Assembly: GCF_017161445.1 (NCBI RefSeq)
Contig: NZ_CP071060.1
Coordinates: 2,976,001-3,040,000, forward strand
DNA from: Niveibacterium microcysteis
Lineage (GTDB): Bacteria; Pseudomonadota; Gammaproteobacteria; Burkholderiales; Rhodocyclaceae
DNA: 64,000 nucleotides
Direction of reading: 5' to 3'
Shown: in pieces, positions 18,203-26,966 of the stretch
Layout of the letters: every line of letters starts with the position of its first letter
How positions within the stretch are numbered: position 1 is the first letter of the stretch
Notes under the pieces: generated by a model
Database searches by the model: none
What the model saw: the letters and a program-made list of their open reading frames with translations, nothing else
What the model was told of the DNA's origin: nothing
Position numbers and translations under genes: made by a program

Positions 18203-20668
18203 ATGAATGACGATCGCTTCGCTGCGCTCGCAGCGGGGCTGGACCTGGTGATGTGGGAAGCGGACCTGCCGGGAAGGCGGTTCCGCTTCGTCTCGCCCTA
18301 CGCGGAAACCCTGCTGGGTTACGCGAAGGATGAGTGGTACACGCCTGGATTCTGGCAGGCCCATCTGCATCAGGACGATCGCGGCTTCGCGCTGGCGTTC
18401 GATGCGGCACACGCGGCCGAGAGCGACCGTTACGAGATCGAATACCGCATGGTGCACGCCGGCGGCCATGCGGTGTTCGTCCGCGACCTGGTCGTTGTGC
18501 GCTTCGACGAGGATGGCAACGCGATCGGCCTTTCCGGCGTGATGATCGACGTCACCAGCGATCGCGCGCTGAACCATGCCCTGACCGACAGCGAGCATCG
18601 CTTCCGCGCGGTCATGGAACAGGTGCCGAACATCTCCGTCCAGGGCTACGACCCGCAACGCCGCGTGGTGTTCTGGAACAGCGCGAGCGAACGCCTGTAC
18701 GGCTACAGCGCGAGCGAAGTGCGTGGGCGCTTGCTGGAAGAGCTGATCATCCCCGAACCGATGCGTGACGAGGTGGTGCGACTGCACACGCACTGGTTAC
18801 GCACCGGAGAACCGATTCCGGCCGGCGAGCTCGATCTGCAGCGCAAGGACGGTTCGCTGGTATCGGTGTTCTCAAGCCACGTCATGACGCACAACCGCTA
18901 TGGCGAGCCGGAGATGTACTGCATCGATGTCGACCTGACCGACATCAAGCGGGCCGAAGCAGCCTTGCGTGACAGCGAGGCACGGTTCCGCCTGACCGTT
19001 GAGAATGCGCCAGTCGGCATCGCGATACTCGCGCTCGATGGCCGAATCCTTCAGGTCAATCCGCGTTTCTGCGCCATCACCGGCTACGGCGCGGTCGACT
19101 TGTTGGCCACCAGCTTCGCTGCACTGACCGAGAACGGCGCGCGAGACGCCTATCGCACCGAAGTGGAAGCGTGCCTGAGCGGCGCACAACAGTCTTTCAG
19201 CCTCGAGGCACGGCTGCAGCACAAGTACGGCCACGAGCTGTGGGTCAGCGCCACCGTGTCGATGATGCGCAACACGAGCGGCGCGCCGGAACAATTGATC
19301 TGCGCGATCGAGGATGTCACCGAACAGCGCGCCAGCAAGGCCCGCTTTGAATGGCTTGCACACCACGACCCGCTGACCGACCTGCCCAACCGCACGCTGC
19401 TGCGCGACCGACTGCAACAAGCGATGGCGCGTGCGCTGCGTGCCGGCAAGCGGGCCGCGCTGATGTTCCTCGACCTGGATCGCTTCAAGAACATCAACGA
19501 TTCGCTTGGCCACGCCTTCGGCGACCAGGTGCTGCGCGCGGTCGCGGCGCGTTTGCGCACTTGCGTGCGCGACACCGACACCGTGGCGCGGCTCGGCGGC
19601 GACGAGTTCCTCATCGTCCTTGAGTGCGTGGAGAACGAGCAGGATGTCGGCATCGTTGCGCGCAAGATCGTCGACAAGCTTTCACTGCCGCTCGACGTGC
19701 AGGCGCAAACCTTGTCCACCGGCGCCAGCATCGGCATCGCGCTTTACCCGGAAGACGGCGTCGACGTCGACTCCCTGCTGAAGAACGCCGACTCGGCGAT
19801 GTACCACGCCAAGGACTCGGGCCGTAACGCATTCCGCTTCTTCACCGAAGCCATGAACCTTTCGGCCATCGATCGCCTGCGCATGGAAAACGCGCTGCGC
19901 CAGGCGCTCGAGTTCGGCGAACTCTCACTGCACTACCAACCACAGGTCGAGCTGACGACAACGCGCTTGCTGGGTGTGGAAGCCCTGCTCCGCTGGAGCA
20001 ACCCGGTCCTGGGCAACGTCTCGCCGGCACGTTTCATACCGGTGGCGGAAGAAAGCGGCCTGATCGTGCCGATCGGCGAGTGGGTGCTCGGCGAAGCCTG
20101 CGCGCAGGCGCGGCGCTGGCGCGACGAAGGTATCGACACACTCACCGTCGCGGTGAATATCTCGGCGCTGCAATTCCGCCGCACCGACATTGTTGGCAAG
20201 GTGCGTGCCGCGCTGGACCGCCATGGCATCCCGCCAGGCATGCTCGAACTTGAATTGACCGAATCGCTCTTGATGCACAACGCCGAGGAGGTTTTGCGCA
20301 CGATGAACGACCTGAAGGCGCTGGGCGTGAAGCTTTCGATCGACGACTTCGGCACCGGCTATTCGAGCCTCTCCTACCTCAAGCGCTTCCCGGTTGACCG
20401 GCTGAAGATCGACCGCAGCTTCGTCAATGACGTGGCGGACGATCCGGACGATGCGGCAATCGTCCGTGCAATCGTGCAGCTCGGACGCAGCCTGAAGCTC
20501 GACGTAATTGCCGAAGGGGTCGAGACGCCCTCGCAACTGGACTTCCTGACGATGGAAGGCTGCCACTCCGCGCAGGGCTTCTACTTCGCCCGCCCGATGC
20601 CGGCGGCCGAGGTTTCAACACTGTTGCACGCGGGCATCGTCGCCGGCGGCACGCAACACGCTGCCTGA
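18203..20668 (+). CDS. PAS-PAS-PAS-GGDEF-EAL cyclic-di-GMP protein
   Basis: 821 residues without obvious membrane segments. Three PAS modules fill about 5-125, 130-255 and 258-385; GGDEF is about 390-550 and EAL about 560-815. The cyclase site is intact (GGDEF at 465-469), with a product-inhibition site RDTD five residues before it. The phosphodiesterase site also looks intact: VEALLRW (Glu593), [27 protein letters not shown] and QGFYFARP. It could thus both make and degrade c-di-GMP, with PAS domains sensing a cytoplasmic signal. Monocistronic. Confidence 0.92.
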   Translation: MNDDRFAALAAGLDLVMWEADLPGRRFRFVSPYAETLLGYAKDEWYTPGFWQAHLHQDDRGFALAFDAAHAAESDRYEIEYRMVHAGGHAVFVRDLVVVRFDEDGNAIGLSGVMIDVTSDRALNHALTDSEHRFRAVMEQVPNISVQGYDPQRRVVFWNSASERLYGYSASEVRGRLLEELIIPEPMRDEVVRLHTHWLRTGEPIPAGELDLQRKDGSLVSVFSSHVMTHNRYGEPEMYCIDVDLTDIKRAEAALRDSEARFRLTVENAPVGIAILALDGRILQVNPRFCAITGYGAVDLLATSFAALTENGARDAYRTEVEACLSGAQQSFSLEARLQHKYGHELWVSATVSMMRNTSGAPEQLICAIEDVTEQRASKARFEWLAHHDPLTDLPNRTLLRDRLQQAMARALRAGKRAALMFLDLDRFKNINDSLGHAFGDQVLRAVAARLRTCVRDTDTVARLGGDEFLIVLECVENEQDVGIVARKIVDKLSLPLDVQAQTLSTGASIGIALYPEDGVDVDSLLKNADSAMYHAKDSGRNAFRFFTEAMNLSAIDRLRMENALRQALEFGELSLHYQPQVELTTTRLLGVEALLRWSNPVLGNVSPARFIPVAEESGLIVPIGEWVLGEACAQARRWRDEGIDTLTVAVNISALQFRRTDIVGKVRAALDRHGIPPGMLELELTESLLMHNAEEVLRTMNDLKALGVKLSIDDFGTGYSSLSYLKRFPVDRLKIDRSFVNDVADDPDDAAIVRAIVQLGRSLKLDVIAEGVETPSQLDFLTMEGCHSAQGFYFARPMPAAEVSTLLHAGIVAGGTQHAA

Positions 20669-20755
20669 AGCCGAGCGCCACGGTCAGCTTACGTGCGATA
20701 ATTCAACGCTTTACGTCATCTCACGGGCGCCACGCGCCCGCCTGCGGGTTCAAAA

Positions 20756-22378
20756 ATGTCCGACGTTTCCCCGATCGAGCGCGAAGTCGCCCGACGCCGC
20801 ACCTTTGCCATCATCTCCCACCCTGATGCGGGTAAGACCACGCTGACGGAAAAGCTGCTGCTGTTCGCAGGCGCGATCCACATCGCCGGCAGCGTGAAGG
20901 CACGCAAAGCCAGCCGCCACGCGACCTCGGACTGGATGGAGATCGAAAAGCAGCGCGGCATCTCGGTCGCCTCGTCGGTGATGCAGATGGAGTACCGCGA
21001 CTGCGTCATCAACCTGCTCGACACCCCGGGCCACCAGGACTTCTCGGAAGACACCTACCGCGTGCTGACCGCCGTGGATGCGGCGCTGATGGTGATCGAC
21101 GGCGCCAACGGCGTGGAGTCGCAAACGCTGCGCCTGCTCGAGGTCTGCCGCGCGCGCAACACGCCGATCATCACCTTCATCAACAAGTTCGACCGCGAAG
21201 TGCAGGAACCGCTGTCGCTGATCGACGAGATCGAGCGCACGCTGGGCATGCCGGCCGTGCCCTTCACCTGGCCGGTCGGCATGGGCAAGGGATTCGCCGG
21301 CGTGTTCGACATGCCGAAGAACCGCATGCGGGTGTTCCGCGCTGGCGAAGAGCGTGTGTCGGGCGAGGAGGAATCCATCGACGGCCGCGACAACCCGGAA
21401 ATCGCCGCGCGCTTCGACACCCGCTGGGAGCATGCCCAGCACGACATCGAACTGGTCGAAATGGCCGCGCCCGCCTTTGACCGCGAAGCCTTCCTCGCCG
21501 GCAAGCAGACGCCGGTGTTCTTCGGCTCGGCGATCAACAACTTCGGCGTGCAGGAAGTGCTCGACGCGCTGGTCGACATGGCACCGCCCCCGGGCGACCG
21601 CACCGCGATCCAGCGCTATGTGCATGTCGACGAGCCGAAATTCTCCGGCGTGGTGTTCAAGATCCAGGCCAACATGGACCCGGCGCACCGCGACCGCGTC
21701 GCCTTCGTGCGCATCTGCTCCGGCCGTTTCGACCGCGGCATGAAGCTCAAGATCTCGCGCAACGGCAAGGAACTGCGCACCAACAACGTGGTGAGCTTCC
21801 TGTCGCAAAGCCGCGAGATCGTGGACGAGGCCTTCCCCGGCGACATCATCGGCATCCCGAACCACGGCCTGCTGCAACTGGGCGACACGCTGACCGAAGG
21901 CGAAGTGCTGCAATTCACCGGCCTGCCTTTCTTCGCACCGGAACTGTTCCAGACCGTCGAAGTGAAAGACCCGCTGCGCACCAAACAACTGCGCACAGGC
22001 CTTGCACAGCTCGGCGAAGAAGGCGCGATCCAGGTCTTCCGCCCGCAAGCGGGCACGATGATCCTGCTCGGCGCAGTCGGCACGCTGCAGTTTGAAGTGG
22101 TGCAGCACCGCCTGAAGACCGAGTACGGCGTCGAGGCGCGTCTTGGCAGCACCAACTACCGCCTCGCGCGCTGGGTCACCTGCGAAGACCCGAACATCCT
22201 CAAGCGCTTCATCGACGCCAACGCGCACCGCATCGCCTACGACGTGGTCGATGCGCCGACCTTCCTCGCCAGCCACAGCGCCGAGCTGCAGGTGGCCGGC
22301 GAACGCTACCCGGAGGTCAAGTTCCACGCGCTGCGCGAGCACGCGGGGCTGGTCTTCCAGTCGCGCATGGGCGGCTAA
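20756..22378 (+). CDS. prfC: peptide chain release factor 3 (RF3 GTPase)
   Basis: 540 residues, usual RF3 length. G1 is ISHPDAGKTTLTEKLL, followed by the switch region EIEKQRGISVASSVMQM, G3 LLDTPGHQDFSEDTYR and G4 FINKFDRE. RF3 removes RF1/RF2 from ribosomes after termination and contributes to post-peptidyl-transfer quality control. The gene follows the GGDEF/EAL gene by 87 bases and converges on a histidine-kinase gene. Confidence 0.97.
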   Translation: MSDVSPIEREVARRRTFAIISHPDAGKTTLTEKLLLFAGAIHIAGSVKARKASRHATSDWMEIEKQRGISVASSVMQMEYRDCVINLLDTPGHQDFSEDTYRVLTAVDAALMVIDGANGVESQTLRLLEVCRARNTPIITFINKFDREVQEPLSLIDEIERTLGMPAVPFTWPVGMGKGFAGVFDMPKNRMRVFRAGEERVSGEEESIDGRDNPEIAARFDTRWEHAQHDIELVEMAAPAFDREAFLAGKQTPVFFGSAINNFGVQEVLDALVDMAPPPGDRTAIQRYVHVDEPKFSGVVFKIQANMDPAHRDRVAFVRICSGRFDRGMKLKISRNGKELRTNNVVSFLSQSREIVDEAFPGDIIGIPNHGLLQLGDTLTEGEVLQFTGLPFFAPELFQTVEVKDPLRTKQLRTGLAQLGEEGAIQVFRPQAGTMILLGAVGTLQFEVVQHRLKTEYGVEARLGSTNYRLARWVTCEDPNILKRFIDANAHRIAYDVVDAPTFLASHSAELQVAGERYPEVKFHALREHAGLVFQSRMGG

Positions 22379-22381
22379 CCC

Positions 22382-22416
22382 GACGGCGGGCGTTTCAGTT
22401 GGGGCGCCCGCCCGTC
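22382..22416. terminator. GC-rich hairpin between convergent prfC and kinase gene
   Basis: GACGGCGGGCG (22382-22392) pairs with CGCCCGCCCGTC (22405-22416) with one bulged C. It lies just after prfC and abuts the end of the convergent kinase gene. No T-run on either side. Confidence 0.35.
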
Positions 22417-23929
22417 AGCGCAACTGCAGTTCGAAGCACACCACCCCCACGGGGCCGGGCACCCAACGCAAGTCCCCGCCATGGGCGCGCGCAATCTCGC
22501 GTGCGACGCTAAGCCCCAGCCCGACGCCATCCACCGCACGGGTGCGCGCCACATCGCCACGCACGAAACGCGCGAACCACTGCTCGGGATCTGAAGGTGC
22601 CGGTTGATGACTGGCGTTCGCGATGCGTAGCGTCATGCCCTGCGCGCCCGCCGATGCCTCGCACCGGATCCAGCCATACTCGGTGTTGTACTTGATCGCG
22701 TTACTGAGCAGGTTATGCAGGACCTGTTGCAGCAGCGCGCCGTCGGCCTGCACGACCAGGCCGGGAGGCACCTTCGCATTGATTTGAAGGTGCGGCGCAA
22801 GCAGGCGCGCGTCCTCGATCAGCTCGGCCAGCGCGGCGCTCAGGTCCACCGCTTCGCGATGCAGGCGAAGTCGCCCGGCATCGGCCCGCGACAGCAGCAA
22901 CAACTTGCCGGAGATGCTTGAAAGGCGACGGACTTCGTCAAGGATGTCCGCGAGTTGCGCCTGCAGCGCCGAGCCCGCCTCGGCCGACTGGATCGCGCGC
23001 TCCAGCTGGCCCTGCAGGATCGCGAGCGGAGTCTTCAGCTCGTGGGCCGCATCGGCCGAGAAGCGCTGCGCCTGCTCGAAGCTGCGTTCGAGCCGCGCGA
23101 GCATGTGGTTGAAGACTTCGATCAGTTCGACGAATTCGGCGTCTTCGCCCGCCGCAGGAATGCGCCGGTCCAGCGCCGCCACACTGAGCTCGCGGCTGAC
23201 CGCGGTCAGAGTCTTCAGCGGCCGCAAGGCCCGCGCCGAGAACAGCCAGGCGCCGAAGCCGACCAGCAGCAGCACCGGCGGCAACGCCCAGACGAAGGCG
23301 CGTCGCACTTCCGCCATCTCGGCGGCAACCACCTGCTCGTCGGCAGCGACGGCGACACGGTTGCCGCCTGCGACCGCCAGTGCGACATGCCAGGTCTGCT
23401 CGCCTGCGCGACGGGTAAGCGACACAACATGGGGCCGTTCGGCGGGCGAACCATCCTCGCCCCCTCGGTCACGCGGCGGACGATCTCGCGGTAGCGGCCG
23501 ATCGCCCCCCGCCTCGTCCTGCCGAGGTGGTGGCGGCGCAGAGGGTGCCTCCCGTGGCGGCCGGCGCGGCGGTGCTTCTCCCACGCGCCCCTCGGCGGCA
23601 GCGGGCCAGGGCAGCGCCGCCATCGCGAGTCCGGCGGGCCAATGCGGCGAGCGGTAGTCGCTGCCCTGTCCGTCGCTCACCGCCAGGGCCAGCGCGCGCG
23701 CATCGTCGAAACCCAGGTCTGCCGCAAGCCTCGACTCGATTCGGCGCCAGTCGTCCACATCGCGCCGCCGGCCAGTCTCGCGCTCGGCGTGGGCGCGCAG
23801 GTCGGCATCGAGCCGGTCCAGCCGCTGCACCCTCAGCAAGGCCCATGCGCCGCCGCCAAAAGCCAGCAGCGCCGCCCCGGTGAGCAGGCTGGCCAGCAAG
23901 GCGAGGCGGAATCGGAAGCTGCGAATCAC
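22415..23929 (-). CDS. membrane sensor histidine kinase
   Basis: 504 residues. One membrane segment near 9-31 and another near 208-230 enclose a periplasmic domain, followed by HAMP-like sequence, the phospho-acceptor FSADAAHELKTPLAILQ and an ATPase domain with N box NAIKYNTEYG and GVGLGLSVAREIARAHGGD. The periplasmic part carries a Pro/Arg/Glu-rich insert at about 114-166, which is low-complexity and unusual for this class. Its ATG overlaps the regulator stop (ATGA), so the two form a co-translated two-component system. Signal unknown. Confidence 0.88.
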   Translation of the reverse strand: MIRSFRFRLALLASLLTGAALLAFGGGAWALLRVQRLDRLDADLRAHAERETGRRRDVDDWRRIESRLAADLGFDDARALALAVSDGQGSDYRSPHWPAGLAMAALPWPAAAEGRVGEAPPRRPPREAPSAPPPPRQDEAGGDRPLPRDRPPRDRGGEDGSPAERPHVVSLTRRAGEQTWHVALAVAGGNRVAVAADEQVVAAEMAEVRRAFVWALPPVLLLVGFGAWLFSARALRPLKTLTAVSRELSVAALDRRIPAAGEDAEFVELIEVFNHMLARLERSFEQAQRFSADAAHELKTPLAILQGQLERAIQSAEAGSALQAQLADILDEVRRLSSISGKLLLLSRADAGRLRLHREAVDLSAALAELIEDARLLAPHLQINAKVPPGLVVQADGALLQQVLHNLLSNAIKYNTEYGWIRCEASAGAQGMTLRIANASHQPAPSDPEQWFARFVRGDVARTRAVDGVGLGLSVAREIARAHGGDLRWVPGPVGVVCFELQLR

Positions 23930-24612
23930 ACCGGCTTCCGGAAGCGGTAGCCGACGCCGCGCACGCTCTCGATCGGCGAATCGCCCGCGGTTTCACCCTC
24001 GAGCGACGCGAGCTTCTTGCGGATGCGCTGGATGCAGACGTCGACCACGTTTGTGCTCGGGTCGAAGTCGTAGCCCCAGACGTGTTCGAGAATCTGGGTG
24101 CGGGTCAGCACCCGGCCGGGGGCGCGCATCAGATACTCGATCAGGTTGAACTCGCGGCTGGTGAGATCCACCGCCTTGCCACACCAGGTGACTTCGCGGG
24201 CGATGCGGTCGAGCCGAAGATCCCCCACGATCAGGAAGTTCTGACGTTCGCCGGAAACCCGGCGCAGCAGCGCCTGCACCCGCGCCAGCAACTCTTCGAA
24301 GAAGAAGGGTTTGGCCAGGTAGTCGTCGGCGCCGAGGTTGAGCCCCTCGACCCGGTCGTCCAGTTCGTTGCGCGCAGTCAGCAGGAGGACCGGGGTCGCA
24401 TCGCCGGCACGCCGCAACGCCTTGAGGATGGAGAGGCCGTCGCGCCCCGGCAGCATGATGTCGAGCAGGATCACGTCATGCCCGCCGCGCCGGGCGACTT
24501 CGTAGCCGAGGTTGCCGTCGGCGCAGTGCTCGACCACGAAACCCTGCTCCCGGAAACCGGCGGTGACGAAATCGGCGATCTTGCGTTCATCCTCGATCAG
24601 CAGGACTTTCAT
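23926..24612 (-). CDS. OmpR/PhoB-family response regulator
   Basis: 228 residues. Receiver domain: MKVLLIEDERKIADFV, phospho-acceptor Asp51 in ILLDIMLPGRDG, and conserved Lys in DDYLAKPF. DNA-binding domain: winged helix with LTSREFNLIEYLMRAPGRVL and VDVCIQRIRKKL, ending GVGYRF. Closest in style to the CusR/CopR group that often regulates metal or envelope stress genes, but this is not proof of its signal. It diverges from the PKD lipoprotein gene, its most likely target. Confidence 0.92.
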   Translation of the reverse strand: MKVLLIEDERKIADFVTAGFREQGFVVEHCADGNLGYEVARRGGHDVILLDIMLPGRDGLSILKALRRAGDATPVLLLTARNELDDRVEGLNLGADDYLAKPFFFEELLARVQALLRRVSGERQNFLIVGDLRLDRIAREVTWCGKAVDLTSREFNLIEYLMRAPGRVLTRTQILEHVWGYDFDPSTNVVDVCIQRIRKKLASLEGETAGDSPIESVRGVGYRFRKPV

Positions 24613-24741
24613 GCACTCCTCCTGCGCGCAGCTTAGCCCGATCGGCGCGCGAATCCATTACAGATCTGTCATCGAGCGGCGGGGTCAGCCGCCATCCGGC
24701 AGAGCCACGATGGAAGCGTCATCCAAGCGGGGAGACCCATC
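24613..24741. promoter_or_regulatory. divergent promoter region, response regulator / PKD lipoprotein
   Basis: 129 bases between two divergent starts; promoters for both units must lie here. Nothing clear was found beyond a TACAGATCTGTC stretch (24659-24670) with the palindrome ACAGATCTGT at its core, a candidate operator. Confidence 0.3.
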
Positions 24742-26385
24742 ATGAAACGACCCAAGCCTTCCGCCCAGCCGCTGCGTCGGGCGATCTTGCTGATTGCCCT
24801 CGTACTCGCCGGTTGCGGCGGTGGGGGATCCGGCTCTGAAACGAACAGCACGGGAAGCACCGGCACAAACGGGACGACCGGCACCACCGGAACCACCAGC
24901 GGCGCCGCCTTCACGCCCTCCACCGCTGCGGCGGTCGCCGGGCAGATCGTGCAGTTCACCGATGCGAGCAGCGGCAGCCCCAGCGCATGGGCCTGGGATT
25001 TCGGGGATGGCAGCACCAGCACGCAGCAGAACACCGGGCACGCCTTTGCGGCCCCCGGCACCTACACGGTGACGCTGACCGCCACGACCGCCGCCGGCAA
25101 GCTGAGCAGCAGCCAGCGCATCACGGTGGGCCAGACGCCCGCCGGATCGCCCGCGTTCAACATGGTGCAAACCCTGTCGGATCAAGCGCAGCGCACCACG
25201 CTCGCTTTCGACGGCCTGGCGCTGATGACGGGCAACCTGGCGGCGCAGTCCTTCTTCCCGCCCGGAAAGGTGGCGGACTACACCGGCTTCCAGTACCTGC
25301 GCGACAACGACCCGGACAACATGGGGCACAACACCAGCTTCCTGACGCGGGTGGCCAACAACGTGCTCTACATCCTCAACGATGCGCAGTTCGCGCAGCT
25401 CAAGGCGCTGGCAACCAGCCAGCTCGACCAGATCAACCAGTACGGTTACCAGCGTTTCACGCTGATGCAGGCCTTCCGCCGCCAGATGGATGGCAACATG
25501 CCCAGCGGCACCGCCCTGAACCTTGATGCGGTGAAGGCGGCCTCGCGGGCGCTGTACCTGATCGACGGCCAGATCAGTTTCGACCGCGCCCTGCTTTACG
25601 CGAACCTCTACCGCTCGCTCGACGCCAGCCAGAAGGCCTACCTCGACGCGATGAAGGGCAAGGGCTGGGCTTCGTGGCCCGACATCGCCGACGCGCAGAT
25701 CAAGGCGAAGATGGCCGGTCTGCCGCAAGGCACTGCGGTGGCGGTGATGACCTACGCCAGTGACCTGTTCAGCTGGTATGCCGGCAGCGTCGACGCCGAT
25801 GTGTACTTCTGCCCCGAACGTCATGGCACCTACTACGGCGGCTTCTACATCAAGGATGCGCCTGCCGTCGGCCATGAGGGCTACAGCATCAGCGAGCAGC
25901 TCACAGCAACCGCCGGGGCAGCGCTCAGCGACGCCGGCAAGGGTTACGTCACCACTGCGCAAGCGGCCACCATGTCCAGCCTGGTGGACACGCAGCGCGC
26001 CAACCTCTACACCGGCCCGACCAATATCGTGCAGCTGCGTACCGATATCGCCCTGCTGCTGCGCAGCCTGCGGGTCTCGGCGGCAGACGCGGACGCGGTG
26101 AAGGCGAAGGTGCTCGCGCTCTCGGCGACCTACGGCGAACTGGACGGCGAGAACAACTACCGCTACGCGACGGTCTTCACACAGGTCTACGCCAGCTTGT
26201 CGGCCGCGCAGAAGATCCAGCTGGCTGCGCTGCGCCACTCGATCCTGTCCGGCAGCTATGCCAACGGCACGCCCTTCGACTACACCACGGCGACCGCGCC
26301 CTACCTGTACGCAGCGCCAATCACCGACGTGAGCACGATCAGCAGCTACCTCGCGGCGTCCGACGCTTTGTTCGCCGCGCCGTGA
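24742..26385 (+). CDS. PKD-domain lipoprotein of unknown function
   Basis: 547 residues. The lipobox is LAGC with Cys25 as predicted lipid attachment, then a Gly/Ser/Thr-rich linker. About 55-130 is one PKD-type beta-sandwich with AWDFGDGSTST and GTYTVTLTAT. The remaining 400 residues are helical in character and match no family I recognise; they contain recurring L-x-x-x-Q pieces (LNDAQFAQLKAL, LDASQKAYL, LSAAQKIQLAAL) reminiscent of the LTxxQ motif of Spy/CpxP proteins. A stretch DVYFCPERHGTYYGG holds the domain's only obvious Cys. Divergent from a two-component system and 34 bases before a small secreted protein gene. Confidence 0.8.
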   Translation: MKRPKPSAQPLRRAILLIALVLAGCGGGGSGSETNSTGSTGTNGTTGTTGTTSGAAFTPSTAAAVAGQIVQFTDASSGSPSAWAWDFGDGSTSTQQNTGHAFAAPGTYTVTLTATTAAGKLSSSQRITVGQTPAGSPAFNMVQTLSDQAQRTTLAFDGLALMTGNLAAQSFFPPGKVADYTGFQYLRDNDPDNMGHNTSFLTRVANNVLYILNDAQFAQLKALATSQLDQINQYGYQRFTLMQAFRRQMDGNMPSGTALNLDAVKAASRALYLIDGQISFDRALLYANLYRSLDASQKAYLDAMKGKGWASWPDIADAQIKAKMAGLPQGTAVAVMTYASDLFSWYAGSVDADVYFCPERHGTYYGGFYIKDAPAVGHEGYSISEQLTATAGAALSDAGKGYVTTAQAATMSSLVDTQRANLYTGPTNIVQLRTDIALLLRSLRVSAADADAVKAKVLALSATYGELDGENNYRYATVFTQVYASLSAAQKIQLAALRHSILSGSYANGTPFDYTTATAPYLYAAPITDVSTISSYLAASDALFAAP

Positions 26386-26419
26386 ACATCAGATGGCCCA
26401 GGAATCCGGGAGATCCACC

Positions 26420-26746
26420 ATGAAGATCATGAGCGCCGCACTTACTCTGACCGCTGCATTGATAACAGGCACAACCGTCGCGCAGACCACGGCGACGCCG
26501 CCCGGCAACGAGCTCCAGCGGCACGAACCGCCACCACAGGCCTACGCCGACTGCAAGGGTAAGAAAGAAGGCACCACGGTGCAGCACGCCACCCCGGAAG
26601 GCGTGGTGCCTGCGACATGCGCGAGTTCCCCTAAGGGACTGGTGGCGCGCCCCAATCGGCCACATCCCACCGACGGCGACTCAGCTGCGCCCGCACCGGG
26701 TGACAAATCGTCCCCCCCGCGCCCGGCTGGCGACACGCAGCGCTGA
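26420..26746 (+). CDS. small secreted protein with two cysteines, unknown function
   Basis: 108 residues. Signal peptide MKIMSAALTLTAALITGTTVAQ (listed by its ends: basic start, hydrophobic core to about 19, cleavage near VAQ). The mature part centres on PPPQAYADCKGKKEGTTVQ and a second Cys in VVPATCASS, which could form a disulfide, and ends with a Pro/Asp-rich tail. The start at 26420 is chosen over 26393 because it gives a clean signal peptide. Likely cotranscribed with the lipoprotein gene. Confidence 0.6.
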   Translation: MKIMSAALTLTAALITGTTVAQTTATPPGNELQRHEPPPQAYADCKGKKEGTTVQHATPEGVVPATCASSPKGLVARPNRPHPTDGDSAAPAPGDKSSPPRPAGDTQR

Positions 26747-26756
26747 CTCATGCACA

Positions 26757-26778
26757 GCCCCGGCCGCAATGCCGGGGC
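26757..26778. terminator. hairpin between convergent secreted-protein gene and DUF3149 gene
   Basis: GCCCCGGC (26757-26764), loop CGCAAT, GCCGGGGC (26771-26778): a perfect 8-bp stem between two gene ends. No T-run, so only a likely transcript end. Confidence 0.45.
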
Positions 26779-26797
26779 AGCAATGGCCAAAAGGCGC

Positions 26798-26938
26798 TCA
26801 GTGAGGCAGGTGCGCCTCTTCGTCCTTCATGTGCTTGCGGGCGAAGTGCCAGATGTAGCCGCCCATGCCCAATACGAAGACGATGGTGAAGAGGCTGAGC
26901 AAGCCGATGTCGCTGCCAAACAGGATTTCGAGTGCCAT
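26798..26938 (-). CDS. DUF3149-type small membrane protein
   Basis: 46 residues: an N-terminal MALEILFGSDIGLLSLFTIV, a single membrane segment to about 30, then a charged tail HFARKHMKDEEAHLPH. This matches the short DUF3149 family, whose role is unknown. GGGGGA lies upstream of the ATG. It follows ccoG by 28 bases on the same strand, pointing to a link with cytochrome oxidase assembly or respiration. It is too short for usual gene-calling thresholds and easily missed. Confidence 0.7.
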   Translation of the reverse strand: MALEILFGSDIGLLSLFTIVFVLGMGGYIWHFARKHMKDEEAHLPH

Positions 26939-26966
26939 GGTGAGTCCCCCGTCAGAAGATGCAGCC

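Noticed and set aside
20750..22342. 530-codon minus-strand frame opposite prfC
   Set aside because: RF3 motifs on the plus strand are complete; the antisense frame shows none.
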